From NCBI GenBank assembly GCA_002633005.1, contig NMRA01000582.1, positions 1-37,432 on the forward strand: a stretch of DNA of 37,432 nt. Reading direction: 5' to 3'. Shown here piece after piece: positions 1-22,900 of this stretch (positions are counted from its first letter, which is position 1; each line of letters begins with the position of its first letter). A model generated the notes under the pieces. The model saw only the letters and a list, made by a program, of their open reading frames with translations. It was not told the DNA's origin and made no database searches. The position numbers and the translations under genes are program-made. The stretch comes from Phoronis australis. Lineage: Eukaryota > Phoronida > Phoronidae.

Positions 1-90
1 AGTTATGTTGCTTTGATGGTTACTGCAAGTCATTCTGCAGTTAGAGTTATGTTGCTTTGATGGTTACTGCAAGTCACACTTTCAGTTAAC
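1..90. repeat. 44-bp tandem duplication at left edge
   Basis: AGTTATGTTGCTTTGATGG begins at 1 and again at 45, and the copies agree through GCAAGTCA. The array may continue beyond the left edge. Confidence 0.85.
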
Positions 91-1023
91 AGAATTAACT
101 GTCAAGAGGAAGAAACATTATTTTGTTCGATTACTTTTGTCTTGCAGTGTACTCAAGTTAAATTTACTTGGTGTAAAATTTCCTTATAGCTCACTGTTCA
201 ACAAAGTGTCACAAATGTCAACTCAGTACTCCGCATGTGCAAATAGAACCAAGCCAGCTAGGATAGCTCCAGTTCATTATTTGGTTGAATTTGCCCAAAA
301 CTTGTTCAACATTTTTCAGTTTCCTGCTGAAGATTATTTGTTTTTGTTACAGTTATGACTGAAGAGCACCTGTTTCAAATTAGCTCAGCATGGCCTGTGG
401 AAGGTTAAATCCAATAGGTTGGTGGAAAGTGTTCACAAGACCTAGGTAGAGTTCAGTAGCATTAAGTACTTGCTAAAATCTCGCTAAAATCCCACGTTCT
501 CATTTAAAATACATGGCAATTGCGGGCAATATCTCACGTACTCTTGCGATGTCTTGATTTTAGCGGGTCCTAGCGTTACTGAATTCTACTCAGACAGCCA
601 AAATGCAAAACTAAAAATAATGGTTTAAATATAGACTTGTTGACAACGACCGTAAAATACCCAGATAAAAAGAAAAACAAAGAATCGGGAAAATAAAAAG
701 TAATATTTAGGTAATAAAATTTCAATGTCAAAATTTAGAGTAGCAGGAATTTAGAACTAAATATCTGTGGCTAGAGCTCGCCATTATGAACAAAACAGAA
801 AACAGTAAAACACAGTCACATTAATTTGGACTTTTAACCAAGTGCTTGAGTATTTTCAGTGACAATTCTTCAACAATGACTCTACCGGGTCAACGAGCCA
901 AGACATCTGTAAACAAGAAGTTGTCATCAACAAGCAATCAGATGTCTAGGGTGGTTGACCAAGCAAAGTCGATGAAGTGCAACCAACAACGCGTTATTTG
1001 TCCACCTTCTGGGACTTCATAAA
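91..1023. other. ZNF330 3' flank
   Basis: It presumably holds the end of the ZNF330 3'UTR and the intergenic sequence beyond. I could not find a canonical AATAAA signal on the minus strand here. AATAAA at about 693 and 714 is on the plus strand. Apart from the small inverted-repeat element at 446-589 I see nothing coding. Confidence 0.6.
446..589. mobile_element. Short MITE-like inverted-repeat element
   Basis: The left end GTAGAGTTCAGTAGC mirrors the right end (reverse complement GTAGAATTCAGTAAC), and GCTAAAATC recurs just inside both ends. It is 144 bp with no coding capacity. I cannot define a target duplication. Confidence 0.6.
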
Positions 1024-1192
1024 AGCACTATTTATCTCCAGGGCCTTCACTTAAGCATTATTTATCCATCCTCAGGGCTTTCAGTTAAGTCTTATTTATC
1101 CCTCCTCAGGGACGTCACATAACTGTTATTTATCCATCTTCAGGGCCTTCCCTCAAACATTTCCAATCTACTTTCAGGCCTTCACTAAAGTG

Positions 1193-1210
<18 letters not shown>
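1024..1210. repeat. About 34-bp tandem repeat over ZNF330 stop codon and 3'UTR
   Basis: The core TTATTTATCCATCYTCAGGGC (trimmed at the ends in some copies) recurs with its TTTAT at 1031, 1061, 1095, 1129 and 1196, spacings 30, 34, 34 and 67 (two units, the middle one decayed at about 1160-1190). The copy at 1193-1210 is the coding end of ZNF330 (minus-strand KMDK-stop). The others lie in the 3'UTR. In each, the minus strand reads GATAAATA followed by a stop-like end. Confidence 0.85.
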
Positions 1211-10482
<9,272 letters not shown>

Positions 10483-10812
10483 TTTCCTCTTCTGAACTTG
10501 CGTAGGTGGCAAAATGAGCACAGCGTGTTTACCGGAAATACTGTTAACATTATTAGAAGAAACTATATTTCGATTCTAAAAAGAAAGATAAATTGCAGAA
10601 TAAGATATAAATAGTGTCTTTTAGATATTAAAAAATATTTCAATATACATATATATATATCAATTATATCACAAATCATTGCGGTTGATAGAAATTGATT
10701 CGAAATATATCGTACTTTCGAATTATTCCGTGTTCCGGTGCCGTACCCGAAAGGAAACATGTAAATTCTGTCTGACAAAACTTATTTAAAAGTCCATAAC
10801 CATTTATTTAAA
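10483..10812. promoter_or_regulatory. Shared bidirectional promoter, ZNF330 / GRAF-like
   Basis: 330 bases separate the ZNF330 ATG (minus) from the GRAF-like ATG (plus), so both 5'UTRs and core promoters must lie here unless there are upstream non-coding exons. It is very AT-rich in the middle, with an alternating AT tract at about 10640-10665 and several TATA-like strings. No clear CpG island is visible. Transcription starts cannot be placed by eye. Confidence 0.75.
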
Positions 10813-10966
10813 ATGGGTTTGGCGACGTTAGAATTTAGTGATTGTATAACTGACAGCCCTTACTTTCGGGATAAGTTGCATCAACATGAAAAGGAGATTG
10901 AAAGGACGAGTAAAGCCATCAAAAGTTTGATCGCTCAAGGAAAGGAGTTATTGCAAGCTGCCAGAA
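10813..10966 (+). CDS. GRAF-like exon 1 (coding part)
   Basis: Residues 1-51 plus one base of Asn52, with donor GTAGGT at 10967. It encodes the first BAR helix: LEFSDCITDSPYFR, then HEKEIERTSKAIKSLIAQGK. The next exon follows after a 15.8-kb intron. Confidence 0.94.
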
Positions 10967-13900
10967 GTAGGTGGAGTGTTAAATTCCTGCATACCATAAC
11001 AGAGTTCTTGTAAAAGTCTGATGCAGCCCATTTTCAAAAAACTTTGAATTGTTCAGGGAAGAATTTAAATTTGTTTAATCTAACAAATGAGCATAAGACA
11101 TTGACTGTGACTACTCGGTTTCTTTGTGACATTGAATATTGAACCCAAGGCCAAGATCAATTGAATACTTTTGTCTTATTCACTGTCACTTTCATTGCTG
11201 TTGACACTAGCTTCTTCATCGTCCTTTTAAATTCTTGTTTAGAGTTGTTAATCTTTTCTTAGACATTGCCTCTAGCTTATTCCATTGGAGACGATGACAC
11301 ATCTCCTGCAATATAGGTAGCATTTTTGCTGCACTAGTATGAGAGTAACCCTCCTGGCAGTAAAGTGTCAAACTAACTATAATCCTCTTAGTGGCCACGA
11401 TTACCATTGTTGAATGTTATCAATCTTGGATATTAAGGCACTGCAACCTTGGTCTGGTTCAAATGTTTCATCTTGCATGCGTTTCGTAGAGGCGGGAACC
11501 TTGCAAAAACTCAGGAACGGAAAAGTTCATGAGATATCACCATGCTTTTGTATCATAAGTGGAACATGATCACACCAGCTTCCTTAAGGGAACTCTACCT
11601 TTAGGTAAAAAATAAATATCAGTGTTGTTCACAACAGAAAATTCAAACTTGTATTAAGCCTAACTTGTCATGGCAAAATTCAAAATCGACGCAGTGACGA
11701 GTCGAAACAGGTTGTGGTTATCATCACAGTACTGTTTTTTTCTGACTTTTTGTAATGTCCAAAACAGCTAATAGCTTCTGTGTACTGTGTGGGGAGTAAC
11801 CACTGAAAATACTGGTCGAATAGAACTTCCGAATTAAGCTAGATTATCACTTCATCAATTTTTAATCATGATTTCAACATGTTCAGGATACATGTAGAAG
11901 TTGTTTTGTGGCGTCCAATTTTACAATAACCATTACTCATTCTTTATGTGTTGTACTTTCAATTTAGGTTTTTTTTCTGAGTCTCGAGATCATTCAGTGA
12001 CATCAAAATTGAAGGGGACATCTACCGACAATTTCTGTCAATTTGTAAAGGTAGGAAATCCTCAGTCACATAGTCAGACGCTACCTGCATGGAAAACATG
12101 GGGAAACCTCATCACCTTATGCATTGGATAATACTAAATCTATTTTTGTCATTTTCACCCAAGAATGTTAAGTTAACATTTAATAACATTTACTCTTTTA
12201 AGAAAGGGACAGCTTTCGAGGAGAGATATTACTTACATTCAAATCATTCATTCCATTTCCCACCACTGTAAATTGGTTGATAATCAACAGTAGATATCTG
12301 GTTGATATCGGTGATATCGGTGAATGGGCTTTCAACAATTGGATAAAGCTTAAAAAAGTTAAATTGGAGGTGTAGTATTTGAAGAACGAGTGGAGGTATT
12401 ATAAAATGGATGCCGTAGAACAAGTTCTACAAGTCTCATAAACACGTGGATACTAAAATTATGATTAAAGGTTGTAAAATTGGCGATGTTATGATGTTAA
12501 AACTAGTGGGACTGCTGTATTTGATTTTTTCCGACTATATGGAATGTCAGATTCGTACTCTCTGGAAGAGCTCTTCTCAGTATAGGGTGGTGGCATGGAT
12601 AGCCTATAGATCATATAATGTCAGCAGTGCTCTCTGGTAGACTGAGTTGATATACATATAATATATATGGAAAAATATGAGGTTTTCAAAATGACAAAAA
12701 GGCACATTCCTGACTGACTAGTTCCTAGTAGTAGGAACTGCCAATTTCAATATCATCTGACTTGTGCTTCATCGTGAAGTGAAAGCTGGAAGTCCCAACA
12801 AGGACACGGAGTAATCACCTCAGTTTAATAATGGGAGCATCTTTATAAGGTCAAGCTAACATACTTCACCAGTGTAAATGTGTAGCAGAGACCCATACCC
12901 TAATGTACATTTGGCTTCCTATCATACTGAAGCTGTTGGGCTGTTATAAACTGACCAGGTGTACAACAATAACAAAATAACAAACAATGTATTACATGTG
13001 TTCTCTATAGCTTGTTTTAAAATGCAAGTGACCAACAAATCTCAGTAAATTTCCAAATAAGGAAGTGCATACTGTTGGAATACTGACGGAAATTTAGATT
13101 GTTGATAACCGTCAACACCACACACCGGAGCCAATTTCTAGAAGAGCCTCGTTCGAAGTGATTTGCATACTGCAAAACTGACTATACAAACAGTTTCATT
13201 TGTGAATGAAGGAAATATGATTGCTGTGGTATTTATTAGAGTTTGAAAGATTTATAAACATCAGCAGCTTCCACAGTTATCCCTCTAAGCTCGGAATGTG
13301 CACTTTTGGGAACGTGACTGATGGTTTAGTCATGGTCAGGTGAATTTGACAAAAAAAAACAAGTATACAGGACTGGTATGCTAAAGGGAATTCCGTAATT
13401 GTACAGCAGTGTACAAGACCATTCAAGAACAGGTCGTGAACTATGAACCTATTGGGATAACTGGCCTCACCATGTTTTTACCGATCATACTTGGTCGCAA
13501 CTTTGCAGATCTTCTTTTGCATTGGCATTCTTAAAAGGTCATGTTTTCTCAGAAGGAATGTATATCATTTTAGAACCCATTTACATAGTGTTATGATCTC
13601 ATGTCATATAATACTAGGAAAGGCCAATTGCCTTATTAAGAAGCTTAATTGCTTCCTCCTGCACCTGGTTTGAGTGAGCATTCTGTCCAAGTGCTCAGTG
13701 ACAGTTTATTGGTGATTATGTAACCCTTCGTAATTATTTTAAACAACCAGGTTCATTGCCACTATTGGTAAAACCACATATGGCATATGGCGGTTGTCCA
13801 GTGCACTGCCAGGATACATGTGGGAAGAGTAGGCCACCAATGGCCATCAGTGAAAGTGAATCATGTTTTAGTTATCAGGGGTGGTGCAGTGGTTGGGTTT

Positions 13901-16900
13901 CTAACCAGCAGCATATTAGTTAAGCTGTGGTTTAGTCTTGCACTGTGACAATGCGGGTGTTCAGCAGGTCTACAATGATTTCTTCACCAACAGGAATATT
14001 GGTTTCTCCGCTAATAGGGGTAATTAATCTTCAGTTACAAGCAAGAATTTAACAAATTTCAGTTTGTCAAAAAGGTTCATGAATGACAGATTTCAAATCC
14101 ATTTAATATCAAAAGTACGAAAGTCTTGTCACATGACCCTCAAATGTCTAATCAGAGCCATGTTGTACAAACTGTGCTATCAATGAACTGAAATTTCCGC
14201 AATTTCTATTTTGTTGAGAAATTTGGCAAAACAAAATTCTACTTGAGCTCTGTCAACTCGTGTTATGTCCAAAATCGTTGCCGTGGTAACGTGTGAGTGA
14301 CTTTCATGATTTGTGGTTTTGATCTCGCAATTATTCATGTTACATTTCCGTAATTTTCTTGCTCCTGTTTCTTTGAAAAGAAGAAGGAAGGAATGATGCA
14401 AAACATTGCTCGAAAAAAATGGCTTCTGTGTTGATAACAAAGTAGATTGTTATCTCATTCCATTGGTCTTTGTAATGTGGTTTTCAATGGTTAGTCTAAA
14501 CTAACTAACACAATTTAATAAAGGACAGAATACCTACATTGTGCACAGGTGAATGACATAGAGCTGCACTGTTTGGTCAATTCAGCTCGGTAGTTTTTCT
14601 GTATTTGGTAGAAACCCAAGCTGTCTGTAGTCCCATCCACATTCGGCCTTCCCTAAAACAACCTGCACTATTGCCATGTACCCCACTTCTAAGTGGATTG
14701 TCCACACGCACACATATACCATAACTAGGGTAAGACAAAATTCGTCACTCTGTGTGTGACAATGAAACCTAATGCGCGCAAGAGAAACCCCGCCTGTATG
14801 TAACCGCAGAAGGCAATTACTTCCACCTTACCCCACTTTTGCGTCGTCAAAGCGATTACAAGTGGCGTAAGTTATCCTAGAACAAATTGCCCCACCTCCA
14901 TAATGTGACAGGCCTGTAATGTGGAGTAAGTTGTCACAAGTGGGGTAAGTTGCACTAGTTTAACTATCGTCCAAACAGCACTCAAACCTAGTGACAACTC
15001 GTTGCAGGAGTAACTTGTTCTTGAGTTAATCTGTGTGTGGACGGCACTCGTTGCCTTTATTTCACTTTCATTTGCAACTGAGGCCATGGCTGTTGTAATG
15101 TACAGGCTTTCTATAAATGCGAAGTGCGCGTTTTTATTTGGAGTTGGACCACTTTGTACTTACCATTTATTTAGCCATTGTGAAACAGTGTTTGCTGTTC
15201 TTTGCTCTGATTAGAAGTGTTTTTTGGACTCAGATTGGTCATCGGTGCTTGATACCTTAGTCAGTGTTTAAGATGCTGATATGGGAGCAGAGAACTACTC
15301 TTGACCAGATTCTTTAAGTAATGAACAAATTGAGAACAGTGAATGTTATGGCTAGTTGTCTTTACGGAAAGAAACATCAAAGGTATAATTCATAGGTGTG
15401 CAGCTTCCATGTAGCATAGGATTAACTCAAAAGCTTTGAATTTTCAACAAAAATACTAGAGGTAACCAGTGAACCAGGTCGTTTAAATTCAACCCTTGGG
15501 GTGTGGGGTACAAGCATTAAGTGAGCGTGAACGCTTAAAACAACAAGTTTTTACGGCGGAGTGCTGTCACCATTTTTTGCACATAAGTGCCCACGATTAT
15601 AGAATATACGTGTTTGCATTTTCTTCAGTAAAAAGTGAGTATTTTGGGCCTGAACCTGGGGCAAGGTGCCGCTGAGATTGAGCATCTGTGTGCCGCAAAG
15701 GTTTAACGACTTTTGTACTATGTGGGAACTAAAATTCTCAAACGAGGAGCATTCTAAAAGACACTGACACTTCTAATAAAATCTTGATCATATCAATTGT
15801 GTGTTGGAGCTACCTCGGGTAAGTTAAACATGGACATTTAAAAGTGAAAGTTTCGGGGTGGGGGTGGCCGTTAAGCCTGAGGTAGGTACCAAGCTAGCGA
15901 AGCACAGTAATACTTTCCCTGCAACAATGCCTGTATAATGTCTGTTAGGGTTGTCCTCTATCTATCTGGTGATTCATCCAGCTTTGTTCAGTATTTAACT
16001 AGAGAGATAAGAAGTTTGATTTCCCTGACTTAGTCAACATGTGAACTATAACTGAGGTCTGTGCTATGTTTGGCACAACAAAACAGTTCATCACCTTGTT
16101 TTCATATCCCTTTGGGCTTGATAATCGCCATTTAATGGTCAGAGAGTACAGTAATTTCCTCTCCAAGTTTATCTGCTTGAGTCCCATGTCTCACTTTCCC
16201 CAACACAAATTTGACCTGCAGAAACATTTATTTGAGTGTAAGACCTTTAGTGAAGATTTTATCAGTTAGGGTTACTGCTCTACAATTTCACTCATTCTAA
16301 ATTTTCGCACACCCAAAATTATTTAACACTGGCCTTACTATATTTCCGGCCATTCTACTATTTTCGTAAAATTGTAGAGTGCTTAGCGTATTAGTTGTAT
16401 CAAGGAGTGACAGAGTGCTGAGACAACATTTGGGCACTCCTCTTTTGAAATCCTGGATCCGTCTAGATATCAAAACTGAAAGTGATTTGAACTAAAACGG
16501 CTATCATGAAATGACTTCTATTCTTTCTCATTTGATGTATTTTTTTAGTCACATTTCAGGTCTCTTCCACTAATACTATAGTATAAAAGATAATTGCTGG
16601 TCGACTGGCAAATGTATCAGACATACGCAGGCGGCTCATGTGGGCCCAGTGCACTGATCGCCTGCAATGTTTTATATGCTTTATTTAAACATAGTTAAAA
16701 CTGAGCTGAGGAACTAAAGACCTGGTTCAAGGGTGTAGCAGTGTCCCCTAGTGGGACTCACTTGAACGATCACGACCTTCAGTAAATGAAGTGAACACAT
16801 ATCCCACTTGGCCACATTGCCTCCTCTAACTACAGGTAGCTTCACATAAGTGTCAAAAGTGCTTGCAGATTTTCATGCTTGAAATTAGATTTGCCATCCA

Positions 16901-19900
16901 TGTATGTGTAATTTTAGTATGTTTCTTATAACTTTTCCAAAATTGGATCTACGTTCGCTCACTTCAGTAGGATTTATTGATGAACGTGTGAAAAATAACA
17001 GCCTCTATCTCATGTGCATGTGTGGTGAAGTAAGGTGTCTGGCTACAAAAAGTTCTTTAACTAAAATATTTGCTCCAACAATTGGTGCACAACTGTCAAA
17101 GGACGATGTTTAGCTCATCCATGGTGTGTAGCTGAAGCCACAGCTAACAATTCTTCCTTGGAATTGGACTCGAAGTACAACCACTAGTTGGATAGTTTCC
17201 CATTGTGGCATGGCTCAGTTATGACTAGGCATTTTGTGAATAACCTACTGAGATCAAGTTCCCACACTGAACATATTGGGGGTATATTCTGCCACTTCCG
17301 TATCTGCCTGCAAAAGTCATTAAAACACAACTTTACTTTGAGGAAACACGAACTTTGATATATTGAGGGTGTTTCCACTCTGTGTACTTTTGAAGACCAC
17401 CTGCCTCCCTCCACTACAGTCTACAGGATGCAGAAATGTTACGTAGCTATGAATGTCTGGCCTTTCTGTGACCATACATTTTTGCACAGCATCATACCAC
17501 TAGTTGGCTAAAACGCTTGCAGTTTTGCTAGTAGTAAAAACCTAGGTAATAAAATGGCTACTGGTGAATTCAGTTAGGTAAACTGTAAATGTTTTCCCCT
17601 GTACTATAAGCAATAGCATGACATGGTGCGGCACGTCCCTATTTTCAGTTGTGGCAAGGTTCTCAGTCAGGTTTACTTTTTTTAAAATCTTTAATCTTGT
17701 ATTGATAAACTTTTTGTACATTGACAGAATCCAAAATAGGTCAAAATACCCGTTATGTTTGCCTCCTTATCTTGTTTTGTTTTGATTCAGGGAAATATTC
17801 ACCTACTGAGCTTGTTCCATTTTTACACCAAAAGAATAAGAAGTAAGAACAACTGTGCAACTATTTATCTTGTTTGCTAGGAAAAGCTCAGTGCTTTTTA
17901 AACATTATTCAAGATTTGGCATCGGACATGACGTGTCTGCATTTTGAGAACCAATTTCATGCCTGTTATTCAGTGGAGAAAACTTGGTTCTTAAAATTGG
18001 GGCACATTATATCTGACCATTACCAGAGAATTTAATCATGACTCAAGATTTCAAACATTACACAGAACTTTTCAAACATGGTGCTGTGGCGTGGTTGAAT
18101 ATATATGTAAGGGTAATACTGATACTTAGTACATGGCCTGCAGCAGTGATCTGTTTCCACTGAGCTGTGGAATTCCGATTGTGTGTTTTGTTGTCAGTCA
18201 GGCCATGGCTTCAAACATATTTGTTCCAGCTGTGTGATACTAGCTACAGAAGATCCCTCTTATCCAGCCACCTGGGGCTGGTTTGATACTGTCTGGTATG
18301 TCCTATATTAAGCACACACTCAGTTTTTCAGATGGGATATTGTCTAACAATTAAATTTGCATGTGAAATCTCATTTGGGGTACTTGCATAGCTAGAGATG
18401 GAGGTTAACCACTACCCACATCTCTGGACAAATGGTGTCTTTCACTGGTGTTTTCATTACAAAAATAGAATCACAAATATCAGTTGTAATGATAATTGTG
18501 TGGTTTTCTCTCTGTTTATTTCATTGGTTTGGACTGTGTTTACTATCAGCCATGTTTATTTCGTTTGCCAAATTGAGGTCAACTTCTCACTACCAGGGGA
18601 CAATATGTAGACATGAAGTGTTAGAATTTTTCATTTTGTTCATATTTTTGGGGATTCACAGCAAGGTTAGGTTTTCAAAAAACGAAAAAAATCCAGTTAT
18701 TTCCATGAATATTTTTTTCAAAATTGGCGTTATTTTGCCGCACATGAAATTTTCTTTGATGTTTGTGTCTGTAATCCCATAAGATAAAAGTCACTTTACA
18801 CAACGAAGGCTTGACACGGAACGAGTTGACACGGCACGCACGAGTTGATCCTTGTCAGTGTCACTTACACATTATCAGAAACTGGATCAGCGGCAGGAGT
18901 TCCAGTGAATTGCGTTTATGTTCCTTATCACTGTGATTTCCATGAACTATGTATTCCAGCATTTGAGTATATTGTTGCAGACATAACAATTTGTATTCCA
19001 TGAAGCTAAAACATTAGACAGTTAATGGCAATTTGTAGATATTGAGTGAAAAGGATGCCTTCCACCTTGGCACCAGTTTGTGTTTAGACCTGTAGTTGAG
19101 CAACACATGGGGTGCACTATAACTACATCAGAATCCCTAATAGTGTCAAATTGTTCTGGGTCAGTTCTAAACACATATACTTGAGCCTGATCATCTCCTG
19201 TGGCAGTTGTTCCCTGTCAAGTAGTTTTGTGTAAATGTGACATAAGACATGTTTGAGGTCCAAAACCAGCTCTAATATTTGAGTACCCCTAACCTACTGC
19301 ATGCATACAGAAAGCTTTCATAGCTATGGGAAAAGTTTGCTCTTTTGAATTGTACGGTGTACCCCGCATTTTGTACCAAGGTGTTAGGTCTGGCTGCTGC
19401 AGACTATAGATTTTCTATGACATGTTGAAATGCCTGGACCACACATCCTCAATGAAGTATTTGTAACGTATTCTATTCACACTGAACTGGGTTATAATAC
19501 TTTTTCAGTATAAGTTTCATGCATTGGTTACCATTCATACTGCAACTGTGATAATCAGTTGTCTTCCTGCTTTGTGTCACAAGTGATGGTCAGTGTATAG
19601 TTGAATTTGTTCCACATGGCCAATGGATTATAACTTTTAGAACTGGCCTGTCTGCTTTCTTGGTTATACCATGACCATTATAACTACACTTGCTGAGTGT
19701 TTTATATATAATTCTACGGTTATAACTTAAATTGGGCTTAAAGTTATAAGGCCCTTTCATACTAACGTCGATGTTTCGGGGCCAGTTACGTTCAGTATGA
19801 ACGCTTAACTTTGATCCTGGTGAATTTAAAAGCAGATCGTTGACGCTGCTGTACATTATGATTGATCAACTTTCGTCTCGTCAAAGTTATTGCCAGGGGC

Positions 19901-22900
19901 CACTGCTATCGTCAACAATTAAAGGGCAGTGTCGTCGCTAATAGTTGCTTACATAATGCTCGAATAATCACCAGTCGAATTAGAAATAATCTCTCAATGT
20001 CAATTAGCACACGTAAATGTTCTCAAATTGTCTCATTAAAAAAAATCTTAGCACACATGGGATGCGTCAGCGCTACCTTGCGATTATTTCGATGATGACA
20101 GCGTCACCTACCGTTTACTTCGATGCTGTTAATTACCAAAGCCAATATGTATGATTGGATTAACTTCTCAGTTTACATCGACGCTCTGCTCATATTGGAG
20201 TTAAGTTAGTATGAAAAGGCCTTCAGAGGGTTTTGATGTGAATAGTTTACTAAATTATGTGTGAATTCTTAGTAATTGCATGGCGAGTTGGGCAGTCTTG
20301 CTACCCACAGCAAAACTTGTCTGGTGCACTGATCCTGATACTTCTGAACCAGCTTTTGAGCAAACTGCCAGCACTTGCTGTCGCTTTCTTAAAGTGCTGA
20401 CATACCTTAAAGTCCTACCGTATTACACCAAACTTGTTCTGACAATGGCTGAGATTTTAATGTCTTGATGAAACAGACATCACTGCAAACATTTGGAAAT
20501 GGCAACTTTGGCCCTTAACATGCTTCCAAAGAAATGTTGTCGTATGTGGATGCAGAGTATGATCCACATGGTCTGGACTGCTTTTCAACCAAATCTCAAA
20601 CCAATGTCATGGGAAAAATAGCTGATTTCTATTCATGTCTACAGAACAGTGGGCCCAGAGATCACAACGCTAAATGCCATTACTGGTTTTCTTCTCATTG
20701 TTTGTGGTATAGAATTCTCTTCAGAAATAATTTTACCTCCCATTTCGCTAATACCTGAATCCCCCATTGTAAGTAACTTACCAGGTGTCATTTTGAAAAA
20801 TAGGAATGGGTCAGTTGATTCACATGGATTCATATCTATATGTTTATAGGTCAATTTGGAAAAAACAATGTACCGCATTAGTTTTCTTCAATTTCATTCT
20901 CTTGAGGTTGGCATCTTTCTGCTGGGATTTCATCTGCTATCCTAGTCAGTGTTACTTACGTTACTTACTAACGTGACCTATGATTGCCATAGAGCTTGTT
21001 GATTGGTTCACAAGTTTTGATCATCTGTTAATGCCCTGTTTAGCCATTAACAACTGTATGACAGGCACAAACTGCCACAGTGCCAGATAGTAGGTGCCAC
21101 ATACAACTTACATATGGTGAAAGTTGCACTTTATGTTGAGGCAGAGAAAACGATGCAAGTTTTTACTTATTTGGAGGCAGAAAAACTTGTTGATCGACAA
21201 CGATTGAACTTAGGCAAGGGAAGCTAACTATAGCTATGGTGCGAAAATGGTCACCCGTACGTACGCTATTGTGCAAGATAACATGATCATATCCGCCTTG
21301 CCTCAATTTCAATTTCACATTAAGACGTCAAGTTGACACCGAATGAGATGATCACGTGTAAGATGCTGTCCCTCAATGGTGGTGACAGAATCGACACAAC
21401 AACGAGAACTCTTCCTGTGTCAATTTCTGCGCCATGTTTTAAGCTTGCTCCATGTCAGCTTTTCTGTGCTTTTGCATGATAAGCTGCACTACAGTTTCTG
21501 ACTGCGATACACATTATTTTTGCAGCACAACAAAATAAGTCTTGATAGCTAACAAAATTTCATTGCACCAGTTTGTCAGAGTTGAGCAACCGAAGTGCGT
21601 TGGTGAAGAATTTTATTGGTCAAACACGTGGGTGTGTTTAAAAAATTACCCGTGCAGGTCACACTGAGAACTGACAAGGTTTGACAGGGTCCTTACCCTA
21701 ATAGAATTTGTACTGCTACTGTGTGAAGATAAGATAGAAACAAGATAAAAATATTTGGCCCACATGGAAAAAATGTTGATAAAACGAATGTTAATTTTTT
21801 TATCTGTCTTGTGAAGGTGAAGTGTGTTATAAATCAGGTTTTATGAAAAATCTGATCTATCAATATCAAGAAGTCACAGAAATAAAAAAATCACAAAAAG
21901 AAAATTGCATTATAAATCCAAACATCATTTCATCACTGGATCACTAGAAATTTGATAAAACTGATAATTTAGTATTTACACAAACTTCCCCAAAAACATT
22001 CAACGTGATTCATAAATCTTTTCCTTTATTCTTTTGCTGTAAGTTCGAATGTCAATTGGACAGTATCTGGTTGAAATGACTGAGGTTATCTGCTAGTATA
22101 AACACAACAGGAAGGTCATCTGTGTGTGTTGATATATTTCCTTAACTTCTATCTCCTTTGATTGAGTCTCTTTTTAATAAAAGCAAAAGACATCAAAGAG
22201 ATTGGAATATGCGATTTTCATCTCCCGCTGGAGTGTCAGAGAAAACATCTGACTGCTGTAACCAGAGGTTCAAACAAATGAAAACTCATAGGTTTTGTTT
22301 TGAACTTAAACTTATTGTTAAGGTTTTGTTCGATGATGTATAAAAGTGTTCTGGTTCAAACCAGTATGCTTATGCTAAAGGCGGAACATTTCGGCTTGTT
22401 ATTTGGCCTTGCACTTGCAAATTAAAGGTGTTTTTACACACGGAACAGTCGTACCTGTGCGAGGTGTCACGGTGCATCTTGCTCCACTCTAGTCATGTTT
22501 ACACAACATTAGGTTGTAAAATGGATTGGTACGAGTCATTTATTCGAAGCTTAACAGAGATGATCCCTTCGGCATTGCCCCAGTTTGTGTTTAGAGGTGT
22601 ATACAACACTAGAGCAACTGATTGCGTGTAAATCAGTATACCTCTCAACCCAGTGTTGAAAATGGCACGCTGCGGTCCTAAAGTACTCCGTGTCAATCGT
22701 GTTTGCACACACACTTGCGTGCACCCGGATCAGCTGTTCCGAGTTAGTTGCTCAGTGACAACTATCTCTTGTGTAGATGCAGCACATGGGTCTGTAAATG
22801 GACTATTGCATGGGTGTGTACATGGACTATTGCATGGGTCTGTACATGGACTATTGCGTGGGTCTGTACATGGACTATTGCGTGGGTCTGTACATGGACT

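Noticed and set aside
13877-13950. A functional tRNA gene
   Set aside because: No cloverleaf could be drawn; the B box is degenerate and the box spacing is too long, so a SINE relic is more likely.
16274-16382. Complete MITE based on CTCTACAATTT inverted repeat
   Set aside because: Only about 11-14 bases match, with no flanking duplication or second copy; too weak to call.
20639-20878. Overlapping open frames on both strands
   Set aside because: Neither translation resembles a known protein; the overlap on both strands suggests chance.
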